A stretch of 24,573 bases of DNA, taken from a virus. Both the position numbers and the translations under genes were made by a program. Below are positions 14,340 through 22,374 of this stretch, one piece after another. The notes beneath the pieces are model-generated. The model made no database searches. It saw only the letters and a program-made list of their open reading frames with translations, and was not told the origin of the DNA. Within the stretch, counting starts at the first letter, position 1, and every line of letters starts with the position of its first letter. The DNA lies in the IMG/VR virus record IMGVR_UViG_3300021197_000720, positions 1 to 24,573 of that record; one strand, 5' to 3'.

Positions 14340-15178
14340 GGGGTCATTTGTATCATTGGAAAGAATTAGTAATAGGAGAAAATCTAAATGCTATCATCTA
14401 TGCAAATCAACACAGCACTAAAATACTCGCTCTTCACGAGCCTACTATATTACCTTTCGACAAGTTTTGTACTTCATATGATTTGGGGCTAAAAAGCATC
14501 AATGAAGGAGATTCCAAGTATGAACTTGTTAGAGAACTTACGTTCAAGGCGGCTATTGACGGTCAGCATCCTTTTGCCGATAATTTGGTTTCTATCAAAA
14601 TCACTCCTGAAGAAAACCAAGTCAAAGTCGTAACCAAGAACGGTTCAGTTGTTCATATTGAATATGAAAAATTACGTATTTTCAACCCTGAAGGCATCCA
14701 GGGAATCCCTTTTGAGATAAACGAGAGGACTGATAATTATAAAGTTATCGACTGGTTTGATGTCAGATCTGGCGCAGGTCACAAGTTTGACTTCCTTGAA
14801 GACCCTGAAAATTCATTTGTAAATAAGATATATTTCTATCTTTCCGAACGAATCGATGGGAACGTAAGATATAAAGATCTAGCATCAGAATCTATATTAA
14901 CAAAGCAAGAATTACATAGTCCTGATTATTCTGACACTGTTGCTCGACTTAAGACTATCTCGATGATGAAAGAAGCAGGTATTAACGGACAATCAAATGG
15001 AGTCCGTCAGTTCTTACCAATACGCCTTGAGCTTTATCATCGAGAAGTTATACCAAACAAAGCATTTGACTTTGTTGAAGAAGGCAATATAATAGTTGAT
15101 AATAGAACCGAAGAGAATGTTTTAAATGAGTGGATTTCATCTTGCAGGAATAGTGCCAGTAGCAGGGCAACCGCTTGA
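14333..15178 (+). CDS. Unknown protein, first gene of an overlapping trio
   Basis: 281 residues, not recognised. It overlaps the end of the transglycosylase gene by 7 bases; AGAGGA lies four bases before the ATG, which favours this start, though the start is not certain because the next in-frame ATG is far downstream. The protein appears soluble with mixed strands and helices: NAIIYANQHSTKILAL, a strand-rich part QVKVVTKNGSVVHIEYEKLRIF, and a helical end with KTISMMKEAGING and LPIRLELYHREVIP. Its last 53 bases overlap the following gene in another frame, an unusually long overlap. The strict pairing suggests that it works with the nucleotidyltransferase-like product. Confidence 0.75.
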   Translation: MLRGHLYHWKELVIGENLNAIIYANQHSTKILALHEPTILPFDKFCTSYDLGLKSINEGDSKYELVRELTFKAAIDGQHPFADNLVSIKITPEENQVKVVTKNGSVVHIEYEKLRIFNPEGIQGIPFEINERTDNYKVIDWFDVRSGAGHKFDFLEDPENSFVNKIYFYLSERIDGNVRYKDLASESILTKQELHSPDYSDTVARLKTISMMKEAGINGQSNGVRQFLPIRLELYHREVIPNKAFDFVEEGNIIVDNRTEENVLNEWISSCRNSASSRATA

Positions 15179-15992
15179 CTTCAATATGCCTTGGCATGAT
15201 TCGCTAATGCCAATCTCCCAAAACTACTTGGCTGTTGAAAGGGCGGTTATTGAATGTGCTTATGCTGGTTGCGAGACAATATGGCTCATCTGCCATACGG
15301 ACATGCAGCCTTTGATAAGGCATCGTCTTGGAGATTATGTCCAAGACCCTGTTTGGATTAATCGCAGATATGAACTTCAAAGAGACAAATTCCACAAGCC
15401 AGTGCCTATCCACTATGTACCTATCCATCCAAGAGATAGAGAGAAGCGTGACTGCTTATCTTGGAGTGTGCTGTACGGCGCATGGATGTCTCAAAAGGTA
15501 TGCGGAAGGTTAAGCATTCATTTGAAACCTGATATGTATTACACAGCATTCCCTTATGGAGTCTACCACGTTTCGAAAGTTCGGGAGCATCGAAAAGCCA
15601 TATCTTCCAAGAGACCTTTTTATCTTTCACACAATGGAAAGACAATAATTGATGGTGAGTATCTAGCCTTCACAGCAACCCCCGATACGTTTAGGAGGTT
15701 GAGTTCCGAAGTGGCTGTAAAATCAACTGGTGTTTATGAGGACGAAGCGAGAACAAAGAAACTACCTATTGAAGAAAGATATTCTTATAGGCACTTTAAA
15801 CTTGAGCAAGTTTTTGATACACTGTCTTTAGACGGAGCAAAGGTTCACGAATTGGAAAGATACTGGAGAATTGATTCTTGGGAAGAATACAAGAAGTATA
15901 TGGCTGTCGAGAAGGCACATATCAGAAGGCCAGGTAAATCCCTCTTGTCTTACAAAGAATGGAATGGAATTGGAGTAGACGAAATTGAATGA
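15126..15992 (+). CDS. Nucleotidyltransferase-like protein (GT-A/NTP-transferase fold)
   Basis: 288 residues. The start HLAGIVPVAGQPLDF, followed by LMPISQNYLAVERAVIECAY and AGCETIWLICH, follows the pattern of sugar-nucleotide and other NTP transferases: a Gly-rich nucleotide loop, a substrate helix, then aGc..I.lv. The usual GxGxR lysine/arginine signature is altered, with PVAGQPL in its place, so the substrate is unclear. The C-terminal half has Tyr/Arg-rich segments and no known motif. The start at 15126 is needed to include the N-terminal loop and makes a 53-base overlap with the previous gene. Its TGA overlaps the cysteine synthase start by 8 bases. A role in modifying a nucleotide, sugar or protein is inference. 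Confidence 0.6.
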   Translation: MSGFHLAGIVPVAGQPLDFNMPWHDSLMPISQNYLAVERAVIECAYAGCETIWLICHTDMQPLIRHRLGDYVQDPVWINRRYELQRDKFHKPVPIHYVPIHPRDREKRDCLSWSVLYGAWMSQKVCGRLSIHLKPDMYYTAFPYGVYHVSKVREHRKAISSKRPFYLSHNGKTIIDGEYLAFTATPDTFRRLSSEVAVKSTGVYEDEARTKKLPIEERYSYRHFKLEQVFDTLSLDGAKVHELERYWRIDSWEEYKKYMAVEKAHIRRPGKSLLSYKEWNGIGVDEIE

Positions 15993-16839
15993 CATAAACA
16001 ACCTAATTGGTAACACACCATTTATAAAGCTAGGTGAAAAGCTTTATGCAAAGCTAGAAACTTATAACCCTTCGGGCTCTATCAAAGACAGGATGGCTTC
16101 TTATATCCTTTCGAAAGCCTTAGAGCGTGGAGATCTACAAGGAAAAGACACCATTGTGGTGGCTTCCTCGGGAAATACTGGCATCGCTTTTTCAATGCTC
16201 TCGGCTGCCCACAGCCTTGATTGTGTTGTGATTATGCCTTGCAATATGAGCGAAGAACGAAAGCAAATGATGAGGGCTTACGGCGCGACCATTGTTGAGG
16301 TTGGACCAAGTGCGTTCAAAGATGCAATATCTCTCCGTGATAAGATGCTGGAAGAGAATTCTAATTACTGGTCACCCAAACAATTCAGCAACCCTGACAA
16401 CATTGAGTGCCACCGTCGCACCACTGCTGTAGAGATAGCGCAATCTGTCCTAGAAATACCCGCACGTTTGTCAGCCCTTGTAAGCGGAGCCGGTACAGGG
16501 GGAACGATTATGGGATGTCAATCCTACTTCCCTCGGTTATGGAAGGAAACCAAAATGCTCCTAACAACCCCAGCCGAAGATGCAGCTACTCATGGGATAC
16601 AAGGGATCAATGACGGCGCTGACTTTTTAGTGGACAAGAACCTGATCGATGAGGAGCTACTGGTGAGTACTGAAGACGCCAAGCAAAGAGCCAGCCAGCT
16701 AGCAAAAGAAAATGGCTTGCTCGTCGGCATCAGTTCTGGCGCAAACGTCCTCGCCGCCGAGCGATGGATAGAAAAAAACAATCCCACCGGAGTGGTGGTA
16801 ACCTTTCTTTGCGATAGAGGAGAAAGGTATTTAAGTTGA
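15985..16839 (+). CDS. Cysteine synthase-like PLP enzyme (O-acetylserine sulfhydrylase family)
   Basis: 284 residues. The family makes cysteine from O-acetylserine (or a related serine ester) and sulfide. The PLP Lys34 is in NPSGSIKDR, the substrate loop ASSGNTG is at 60-66, the phosphate-binding GAGTGGT is mid-protein, and GISSGAN and CDRGERYLS close the fold. All key residues are present. It is shorter than CysK (about 320) and ends right after the GERYLS motif, so the C-terminal dimer segment is trimmed. The only in-frame start is the TTG at 15985, because a TAG lies three codons upstream and the ATG at 15989 is in another frame. GGAG precedes it. Tight coupling to the two upstream genes suggests a joint pathway. 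Confidence 0.88.
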   Translation: MNDINNLIGNTPFIKLGEKLYAKLETYNPSGSIKDRMASYILSKALERGDLQGKDTIVVASSGNTGIAFSMLSAAHSLDCVVIMPCNMSEERKQMMRAYGATIVEVGPSAFKDAISLRDKMLEENSNYWSPKQFSNPDNIECHRRTTAVEIAQSVLEIPARLSALVSGAGTGGTIMGCQSYFPRLWKETKMLLTTPAEDAATHGIQGINDGADFLVDKNLIDEELLVSTEDAKQRASQLAKENGLLVGISSGANVLAAERWIEKNNPTGVVVTFLCDRGERYLS

Positions 16840-16872
16840 ACGTAACTATTTAATAAAGACGGAGTTAGTATA

Positions 16873-17181
16873 ATGAAATATGATGATTTAAAAAGCGTTA
16901 TTAGAGAAGTTCTTGATGCCGATGACGGCTTTTGGGCTCGCACGCTGAAGACCAAACCGCAAACCCGAATGGTCCCCTCGGATCCTCGACCCGCACCCAA
17001 GGAAACTCCACGAGTAGCGGATAATCTAGATGGCGCTGAAGTGTTTGCTACAGAGGAAGAAGCTCGTAAGCATATGAAAGCCACCTTTGATTCAACGGAT
17101 GCGGTAAGGCGCATCGTCCGTAAAACCAAAGAAGGTCAATACTTCGTTCAGGTCGTCAACGATCCAAAAAAAGGAACTTGA
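16873..17181 (+). CDS. Hypothetical protein with a capsid-targeting-like N-terminus
   Basis: 102 residues, not recognised. The N-terminus MKYDDLKSVIREVLDADDG has the form of T4 internal head protein leaders, with I-R-E at residues 10-12 as a possible protease site. A Pro/Arg-rich linker (residues 33-50) leads to a small domain, VFATEEEARKHMKATF and RRIVRKTKEGQYFVQVV, which could be a helix plus two strands. CGGAG before the ATG supports the start. It lies between the cysteine synthase gene and the promoter of the polymerase gene. Confidence 0.65.
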   Translation: MKYDDLKSVIREVLDADDGFWARTLKTKPQTRMVPSDPRPAPKETPRVADNLDGAEVFATEEEARKHMKATFDSTDAVRRIVRKTKEGQYFVQVVNDPKKGT

Positions 17182-17192
17182 TTAAATAAGGC

Positions 17193-17221
17193 TTGACTTG
17201 TCACGATTCCAACACTATAAT
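17193..17221 (+). promoter_or_regulatory. Consensus sigma70 promoter for the DnaE gene
   Basis: TTGACT at 17193-17198 and TATAAT at 17216-17221 with the ideal 17-base spacer, in the 64-base gap before the polymerase ATG at 17246. The best promoter in the window. Confidence 0.8.
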
Positions 17222-17245
17222 ACTTGTAATCAATAGTGAGGAATT

Positions 17246-20200
17246 ATGCAACGCACCAAATCATCTATCCCTTTTGTCGGACTACACGCCCATTCAGTAG
17301 CAGGCTCGCCCTTCGATGCCCTTGGGTATCCCCAAGCTCATATGGACTATGCCTATAGTAATGGAGCCGATGCCCTAGCCCTAACTGACCACGGCAATAT
17401 GAATGGACTGGCTTATCAGATTCTTCATGCTAAAAAGATGAAGTCAGAAGGCAAAGAGTTTAAGCCAATCTATGGTTGTGAGGCATACTTTACTCCATCC
17501 GTAAAAGAGTGGAAAGAGGAATACAATAAAGCCCAGCAGGATAAGAAGACTGCATCTAAAGCGAAGAAAGAATCAGAGAAGATTACAGCCGAAGACGAGT
17601 CTGCCTCTAAGCGCAAGTCTAATAAACTCCGCAGCCGAAGCCATCTTATACTGCTCGCACAAAACCAAGAAGGATTAAACAACATCTTTAATCTTATTTC
17701 GGAATCCTTCCAGGGCGATAACTTCTATCGATATCCCCGCTTGGATTTCGAACTTCTTAAGAAGTACAACAAAGGAATTATTGCTTCCTCTGCTTGTCTC
17801 GGAGGCGTTTACGCCACCTTGTATTGGAACAATAAGGACAAGGGAGAAGAAGCTGTTTTAGAGGCTATGCGAGACACAACCAAAAAAATGTTAGATATTT
17901 TTGGTGACCGTTGGTATGGCGAATTACAGTGGATTAAGTCAAAGGACCAGCATAACCTTAATCACTACATCCTTCAAATGAAAGAGGAATTTGGAATTAA
18001 GGTAATCTCTACAGCAGATAGCCACTACCCGAGCCCTGACGCTTGGAAGGATCGAGAGCTATACAAACGATTAGGAATTCTACCAGCCATAACTAAATAC
18101 AAGGACAAGCCCGAAGAGTTACCGGACTGGCTCTCGCCTGATTTGCCGGAAGAGTTGGAGGAAATCGGCTATGAGTTATATCCTAAAAATGGCGATCAAA
18201 TGTGGGAATCCTATAAGGAATACAGCAAGTATTCTGACAGACCTTATAATGATTCTGACGTTCTTGACTCTATTACTCTTACCCATGATATTGCTTTCAA
18301 TCGTATTGAAGGGTTTATCCCTGATAATAAAGTTCGTTTGCCCTCGTTTGTGGTCCCAGAAGGACAGACAGCTACCAATGCACTGATTGCTCAATGTATT
18401 GATGGCTTAAAATCCCTTAAGCTCAATAAGAAAAATGAGTATGTAGAGCGCTTGCGACACGAATTGCGTGTCATCGATGAAAGAGGCTTCAGCAAATACT
18501 TCCTGACGATGAAGGCAATCGCGGATAAAGCCAACGAGCATATGCTTTCAGGTCCAGGCAGGGGCTCTGCCGCTGGGTCCCTAGTGGCATATGTTTTAGG
18601 AATCACGCAGGTTGACCCTATCAAGTATGGGCTGCTGTTCAGCCGCTTCCTGCGATCTGACGCCCAAGACTATCCAGATATCGATTATGATGTTTCTGAT
18701 GCTTTCGGTCTTAAGGAGATCCTGGCAGAGGAGTGGGGTCATAAAACTGTTATCCCTATTTCAAACTTTAATACTCTACAGCTTCGATCTCTGATCAAGG
18801 ACATCAGTAAGTTTTATGACGTCCCGTTCAAAGATGTCAACTCTGTTACGTCAGTAATGGAAAAGGAAGCTATGCCCAAAGCCAAGGCAAAGCATGGCAT
18901 CAAAGCAGGAGTATACGCTCCGACCTTCGAAGAGGTTATGGAGTTCTCTGAATCCCTCCAACGGTTCTTAAGAAACTACCCCCAGATTAAAACACACGTC
19001 GAGGCTTTGTTTGGTCAACGTCGTTCAACCAGTAGGCACGCAGGCGGCGTCGTAATCGGAGAAGACCTGGATAAGCATATGCCTTTGATTAGTTCAGGCG
19101 GTATCTTGCAAACTCCTTGGTCAGAAGGACAGAACGTCCGTCATCTTGAGCCTCTTGGCTTTATTAAGTTTGACCTTCTTGGGCTTTCAACTCTCGAAAT
19201 GGTTGAGTCCTGTATTAGGCACCTTCTCCAGAGAACCAAAGGCGTTGAAAATCCAACCTATGATGACGTTAGGTCCTGGTACAATAAGAACCTGCATCCT
19301 GATGTCATTGACCTGGAAGATAAAGCAGTCTATAAGCATGTCTTCCACAAGGGCAACTTTGTTGGCATCTTTCAGTTCACAAACGAAGGCGCACAGAAAT
19401 TCTGTAAAAGCGCAAAGCCAAATAACATTATTGATATCTCTGCTATCACTTCGATTTACCGTCCCGGTCCTCTGTCCGCCAAGGTAGACCAAGAGTACGC
19501 GAAAGCCAAAAAGAACCCTGATGGGATTCACTATGTCAACAACGTTGTTAAAGAAGTAACATCGGAGACAGCAGGGTTCCTCATCTTCCAGGAGCAGATT
19601 GCTCTTCTTGCTCATAAGCTGGGCAAGGACATCAGCTTGGATGAAGGGAACCTCCTCCGAAAGCTCTTGACAAAGAAAGGAACAGGCAAGGGCGCACAAG
19701 AGAAAGAAAAGATCAGAGTTAAGTTTGTGGATGGTTGCCTTGAAAAGGGTATCGACCGAGCCACTTCCGGTGCAATGTGGAAGAAGTTTGAGTACTTCTC
19801 TGGCTACGGCTTCAATAAAAGCCACGCGGTATCTTACTCCGTTCTCTCTTACCAGTGTGCTTGGCTATACTACTACTATCCAGAGTGCTGGGCTGCTGCG
19901 TTCCTCGACAAGGAGCCTGAAGCTCGCAAGGAGTTTGCAGTAAACCTGGTTCAAAAATATGGATTCAACGTTCAAAAGGTTGATGTTAATAAGTCAACAC
20001 AGCAATGGGAGATAGCCGAGGGCAATGTTCTGATACAACCCTTAAGCTCAATTAAGGGACTGGGTGACAAAGCCATCGAGCAGATATTAAACAACAGACC
20101 TTTCAACACTCCCGAGGAGCTTTTGTTCAGTGAGAACGTTGTTTACTCCAAACTAAATAAGAAAGCTCTTGAAGCTATGTGTGAGAGTGGCGCTTTAGAT

Positions 20201-20698
20201 ACTCTGGTGGATGAAAGGTTTACAGGGTTAAAACACTTTTGGCTTTCCTGTGTCAAGAATCGACCAAAGACCAAGAAGAAACTTGTCACTCACATTGAAG
20301 AGTATAAGACTAAAGACGACTTTACTCCAGAACAGCGAATTGAACACATCTCTTCGAGAACGGGCATCTACCCCTTCGACCTTGTGATGACTCATGAGAT
20401 TAGAGAGATGATTGACCGCTACAAAGTACCGCCTCTTGGCAACTGGGACCAAGCCCTCAAAGCAGCCTGGTTTATACCGAGGGAAATTGTAAAGCGGAAG
20501 ACCAAGACAGGTCGAGAATACTGGATTGTAAAAGTAATTGATGAAACATCTACGATCTCTACAATCCGCTGCTGGGGCATTGTACCAGGCTCGGATGTAC
20601 TTCACCTGAACAGGGTATACGCATCTTCTTTGGAATACCATCCTATCTGGGGATATTCCACGAAGTCTATTAGGCAGAACTTTAAACTATTAGGTTGA
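17246..20698 (+). CDS. dnaE: DNA polymerase III alpha subunit (DnaE type)
   Basis: 1150 residues, close to E. coli DnaE (1160). A C-family replicative polymerase. The N-terminal PHP domain keeps its metal ligands: His14 and His16 (GLHAHS), Asp48 and His49 (TDHGN), the EAYF Glu and ADSHY, so a metal-dependent proofreading activity is possible. The catalytic core has GPGRGSAAGSLVAYVLG, then PDIDYD with Asp478 and Asp480, and IKFDLLGL with Asp643, matching the three E. coli catalytic Asp residues. Further on are FQEQIALLA, GYGFNKSHAVSY, a helix-hairpin-helix (IKGLGDKAIEQI) and a C-terminal OB fold. The tau-binding end of E. coli DnaE seems short. No clamp gene is in this window. GAGG precedes the ATG. 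Confidence 0.96.
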   Translation: MQRTKSSIPFVGLHAHSVAGSPFDALGYPQAHMDYAYSNGADALALTDHGNMNGLAYQILHAKKMKSEGKEFKPIYGCEAYFTPSVKEWKEEYNKAQQDKKTASKAKKESEKITAEDESASKRKSNKLRSRSHLILLAQNQEGLNNIFNLISESFQGDNFYRYPRLDFELLKKYNKGIIASSACLGGVYATLYWNNKDKGEEAVLEAMRDTTKKMLDIFGDRWYGELQWIKSKDQHNLNHYILQMKEEFGIKVISTADSHYPSPDAWKDRELYKRLGILPAITKYKDKPEELPDWLSPDLPEELEEIGYELYPKNGDQMWESYKEYSKYSDRPYNDSDVLDSITLTHDIAFNRIEGFIPDNKVRLPSFVVPEGQTATNALIAQCIDGLKSLKLNKKNEYVERLRHELRVIDERGFSKYFLTMKAIADKANEHMLSGPGRGSAAGSLVAYVLGITQVDPIKYGLLFSRFLRSDAQDYPDIDYDVSDAFGLKEILAEEWGHKTVIPISNFNTLQLRSLIKDISKFYDVPFKDVNSVTSVMEKEAMPKAKAKHGIKAGVYAPTFEEVMEFSESLQRFLRNYPQIKTHVEALFGQRRSTSRHAGGVVIGEDLDKHMPLISSGGILQTPWSEGQNVRHLEPLGFIKFDLLGLSTLEMVESCIRHLLQRTKGVENPTYDDVRSWYNKNLHPDVIDLEDKAVYKHVFHKGNFVGIFQFTNEGAQKFCKSAKPNNIIDISAITSIYRPGPLSAKVDQEYAKAKKNPDGIHYVNNVVKEVTSETAGFLIFQEQIALLAHKLGKDISLDEGNLLRKLLTKKGTGKGAQEKEKIRVKFVDGCLEKGIDRATSGAMWKKFEYFSGYGFNKSHAVSYSVLSYQCAWLYYYYPECWAAAFLDKEPEARKEFAVNLVQKYGFNVQKVDVNKSTQQWEIAEGNVLIQPLSSIKGLGDKAIEQILNNRPFNTPEELLFSENVVYSKLNKKALEAMCESGALDTLVDERFTGLKHFWLSCVKNRPKTKKKLVTHIEEYKTKDDFTPEQRIEHISSRTGIYPFDLVMTHEIREMIDRYKVPPLGNWDQALKAAWFIPREIVKRKTKTGREYWIVKVIDETSTISTIRCWGIVPGSDVLHLNRVYASSLEYHPIWGYSTKSIRQNFKLLG

Positions 20699-20723
20699 CT
20701 TATACGATAAACGGAGGTATATT
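20695..20723 (+). promoter_or_regulatory. Possible promoter overlapping the dnaE stop and next ribosome site
   Basis: TTGACT at 20695-20700 and TATATT at 20718-20723 with a 17-base spacer. The -10 touches the ATG at 20724 and overlaps GGAGG, so transcripts from here would start inside the zinc-ribbon gene and could serve dUTPase. It may be chance. Confidence 0.4.
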
Positions 20724-20999
20724 ATGTCAAGTATGGATAAGAAATTTAGACGCAAAAAGTATAAAGAAAGTAAGAAAGATATCCAAGAGAAAATGACTTT
20801 CTTTGGGAAGCTCGGTGACCACTGTGAAACTTGTCAGTCACCGTTTGATAAGAAGAATCCGACACAGGTTAAGAGTTGGAATGTTGTTGTCAAAGAAGAA
20901 GAGGGCACCGTCCGCCTTTACTGTCCTACCTGCTGGGGCAAAGCCCTAAGTGTTATTGAGGACTTCAAGAAAAGGATAGAAGCAAAAAATGATAATTGA
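20724..20999 (+). CDS. Small zinc-ribbon protein
   Basis: 91 residues. Two CxxC pairs (HCETCQSPF and LYCPTCWGKAL) about 38 residues apart form a likely zinc ribbon. The N-terminus (MSSMDKKFRRKKYKESKKD) and C-terminus (FKKRIEAKND) are basic. Such proteins bind nucleic acid or RNA polymerase, but the partner cannot be told. CGGAGG gives a strong ribosome site. The last 11 bases overlap the dUTPase start, so the two are coupled. Confidence 0.75.
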   Translation: MSSMDKKFRRKKYKESKKDIQEKMTFFGKLGDHCETCQSPFDKKNPTQVKSWNVVVKEEEGTVRLYCPTCWGKALSVIEDFKKRIEAKNDN

Positions 21000-21447
21000 G
21001 TACACGAGAGTCAGAGACAACGTAATCCCTCCGACAAGAGGGAACCCAAGCGATGCAGGGTTGGACGTTTACTTTAACCCTATTGATGGGCAAGGAGTAA
21101 CGCTCGCTCCTGGTACGAGCGCCCGATTACAAACGGGGCTCCGCTTTGGCGTGCCTCACGGTTACATGCTCCAGGTGATGAATCGGTCATCCGTCGCAGC
21201 GAAGAGGAACCTCGTCGTCGGCGCTCATGTAATTGACTCTGGCTATGACGGTGAGGTGTTTATCGACTTACATAACATAGGCACCACACACCAGATAATA
21301 GGACCACAAGTTAAGATCGCACAAGTGGTCCTACTGCCGATAATCCCTTTCCGTGCGATGGAAACTGAATCAGGAAATCTTTACAACTGGTATCCAATCA
21401 CTATCTCTGATAGGGGCGATGGAGCTTTAGGGAGCACTGACAAGTGA
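20989..21447 (+). CDS. dut: Trimeric dUTPase
   Basis: 152 residues. It splits dUTP to dUMP and pyrophosphate, keeping uracil out of DNA and feeding dTMP synthesis. All five motifs are present: SDAGLDVYF (1), NRSSVAAKRNL (2), VIDSGYDGEV with the catalytic Asp (3), VKIAQVVLLP (4) and SDRGDGALGST (5). Motif 5 reads RGDGALGST rather than the usual RGxGGFGST. Length matches the homotrimeric class. It overlaps the zinc-ribbon gene at the front and the GTG of the endonuclease gene at its stop. It works alongside the ribonucleotide reductase in this genome. Confidence 0.95.
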   Translation: MIIEYTRVRDNVIPPTRGNPSDAGLDVYFNPIDGQGVTLAPGTSARLQTGLRFGVPHGYMLQVMNRSSVAAKRNLVVGAHVIDSGYDGEVFIDLHNIGTTHQIIGPQVKIAQVVLLPIIPFRAMETESGNLYNWYPITISDRGDGALGSTDK

Positions 21448-22067
21448 AAAACCAATTCAAACACAACGAAGACGGAACAACACACATCTTTGTGGAGACT
21501 AAGAATAAATACTTCCCAGGTAAACACACAATCATCATAGACACAGAAGACTGGGATAAGGTTAAGGAGTATAAGTGGGTGATTCAAGCCAACTCACATT
21601 GTAGCTACCCTTATGCCGGAACCAGCATCCCCCATCCAGACGGAGGGTGGTATCATTACACTTGGCAAGGCAAAGAGCTACGACGAAGACGAAGGACGTG
21701 CCTTCAACTCCATCATCTTATAATGGGAAAGCCCCGGAAGGGATTGGTTGTTGACCACATAAACCACGATGGTATTCGCACTGGATTAGACAACAGAAAA
21801 GATAATTTAAGAGAAGTAACCCCATCCCAGAATGGTCAAAACAGGCGGTCCAACAAAAACTCCTCCTCACAATATAAAGGGGTTAGCTGGGATAAGAGAG
21901 AAAAAAAATGGCAAGCACAAATTTTCCACAAAGGAAAAAAAACCCACATCGGCGTCTTCATCTGTGAGCATCAAGCTGCCCTAGCTTACAATGAAAAAGC
22001 TACAGAGTTATGGGGAGAGAATGCCCTATTAAACGAAGTGAAAACTCAAGAGGAGACAGGAGAATAA
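21444..22067 (+). CDS. HNH homing endonuclease with AP2 DNA-binding domain
   Basis: 207 residues starting at a GTG that overlaps the dUTPase stop (GTGA). A strand-rich N-terminus leads to an HNH core: LQLHHLIMG, then VVDHINHDGIRTGLDNRKDN and LREVTPSQNGQNRR, with the catalytic His, the Asn and the metal-binding His visible. An AP2-like DNA-binding domain follows: SSQYKGVSWDKREKKWQA, IGVFICEHQAALAYNEKA and LWGENALLN. This is the common free-standing phage homing endonuclease. No intron or split gene is evident beside it; dut and the next gene both look whole. It may cut the matching site of related phages and spread its own region. Confidence 0.93.
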   Translation: MKNQFKHNEDGTTHIFVETKNKYFPGKHTIIIDTEDWDKVKEYKWVIQANSHCSYPYAGTSIPHPDGGWYHYTWQGKELRRRRRTCLQLHHLIMGKPRKGLVVDHINHDGIRTGLDNRKDNLREVTPSQNGQNRRSNKNSSSQYKGVSWDKREKKWQAQIFHKGKKTHIGVFICEHQAALAYNEKATELWGENALLNEVKTQEETGE

Positions 22068-22068
22068 A

Positions 22069-22374
22069 ATGGAAAAAGCTAAGAAGAAAAAGAAAGGATG
22101 CGGACGCTGCCCCAACGTACCAGAAGGTCAAGGCTGCGCTCCTGCCTCTGAAAAGGTAGACCATCCCCCTCACTACAATGCTTCAAAGCTTGAAGTGATA
22201 GACGCAATTGAAGCGTGGGATCTGAATTTCAATTGTGGGAATGTCATAAAGTATGTCGTCCGCCACAAGCATAAAGGAAGTCCCGTTGAGGATATCGAGA
22301 AGGCAGTTTGGTATCTTAGTCGATACCTGGTGCAACTAAAGGAGGAAGCACGCCATGCAAGTACAAAGCCCTAA
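22069..22374 (+). CDS. DUF3310 (SaV-like) protein
   Basis: 101 residues. The Lys-rich and Cys-rich N-terminus (KKKKKGCGRCPNVPEGQGC) may bind metal or nucleic acid. The core VDHPPHYNASKLEVIDAIEA, NCGNVIKYVVRHKHKG and IEKAVWYLSRYLVQL is the DUF3310 family, often annotated as nucleotide kinase-like in phages although the activity is not firmly established. AGGAGAAT precedes the ATG. Its end overlaps the next gene by 20 bases and contains that gene's strong ribosome site AAAGGAGG. Confidence 0.88.
   Translation: MEKAKKKKKGCGRCPNVPEGQGCAPASEKVDHPPHYNASKLEVIDAIEAWDLNFNCGNVIKYVVRHKHKGSPVEDIEKAVWYLSRYLVQLKEEARHASTKP

Noticed and set aside
14388-14421. ATG at 14388 after AGGAGAA as the start of a gene
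   Set aside because: The ribosome-like site is attractive, but this ATG is out of frame with the long ORF and opens only a short hydrophobic frame.
15989-15991. ATG at 15989 as the start of cysteine synthase
   Set aside because: It is in another frame. The in-frame start is the TTG at 15985, because a TAG lies three codons upstream.
16590-17129. 179-residue open frame on the minus strand
   Set aside because: It spans the end of cysteine synthase and the next gene. It is Ser-rich with no motif, and both + strand genes are well supported.
19187-19825. 212-residue open frame on the minus strand
   Set aside because: It lies antisense to the conserved DnaE core, shows no domain and is explained by codon bias.
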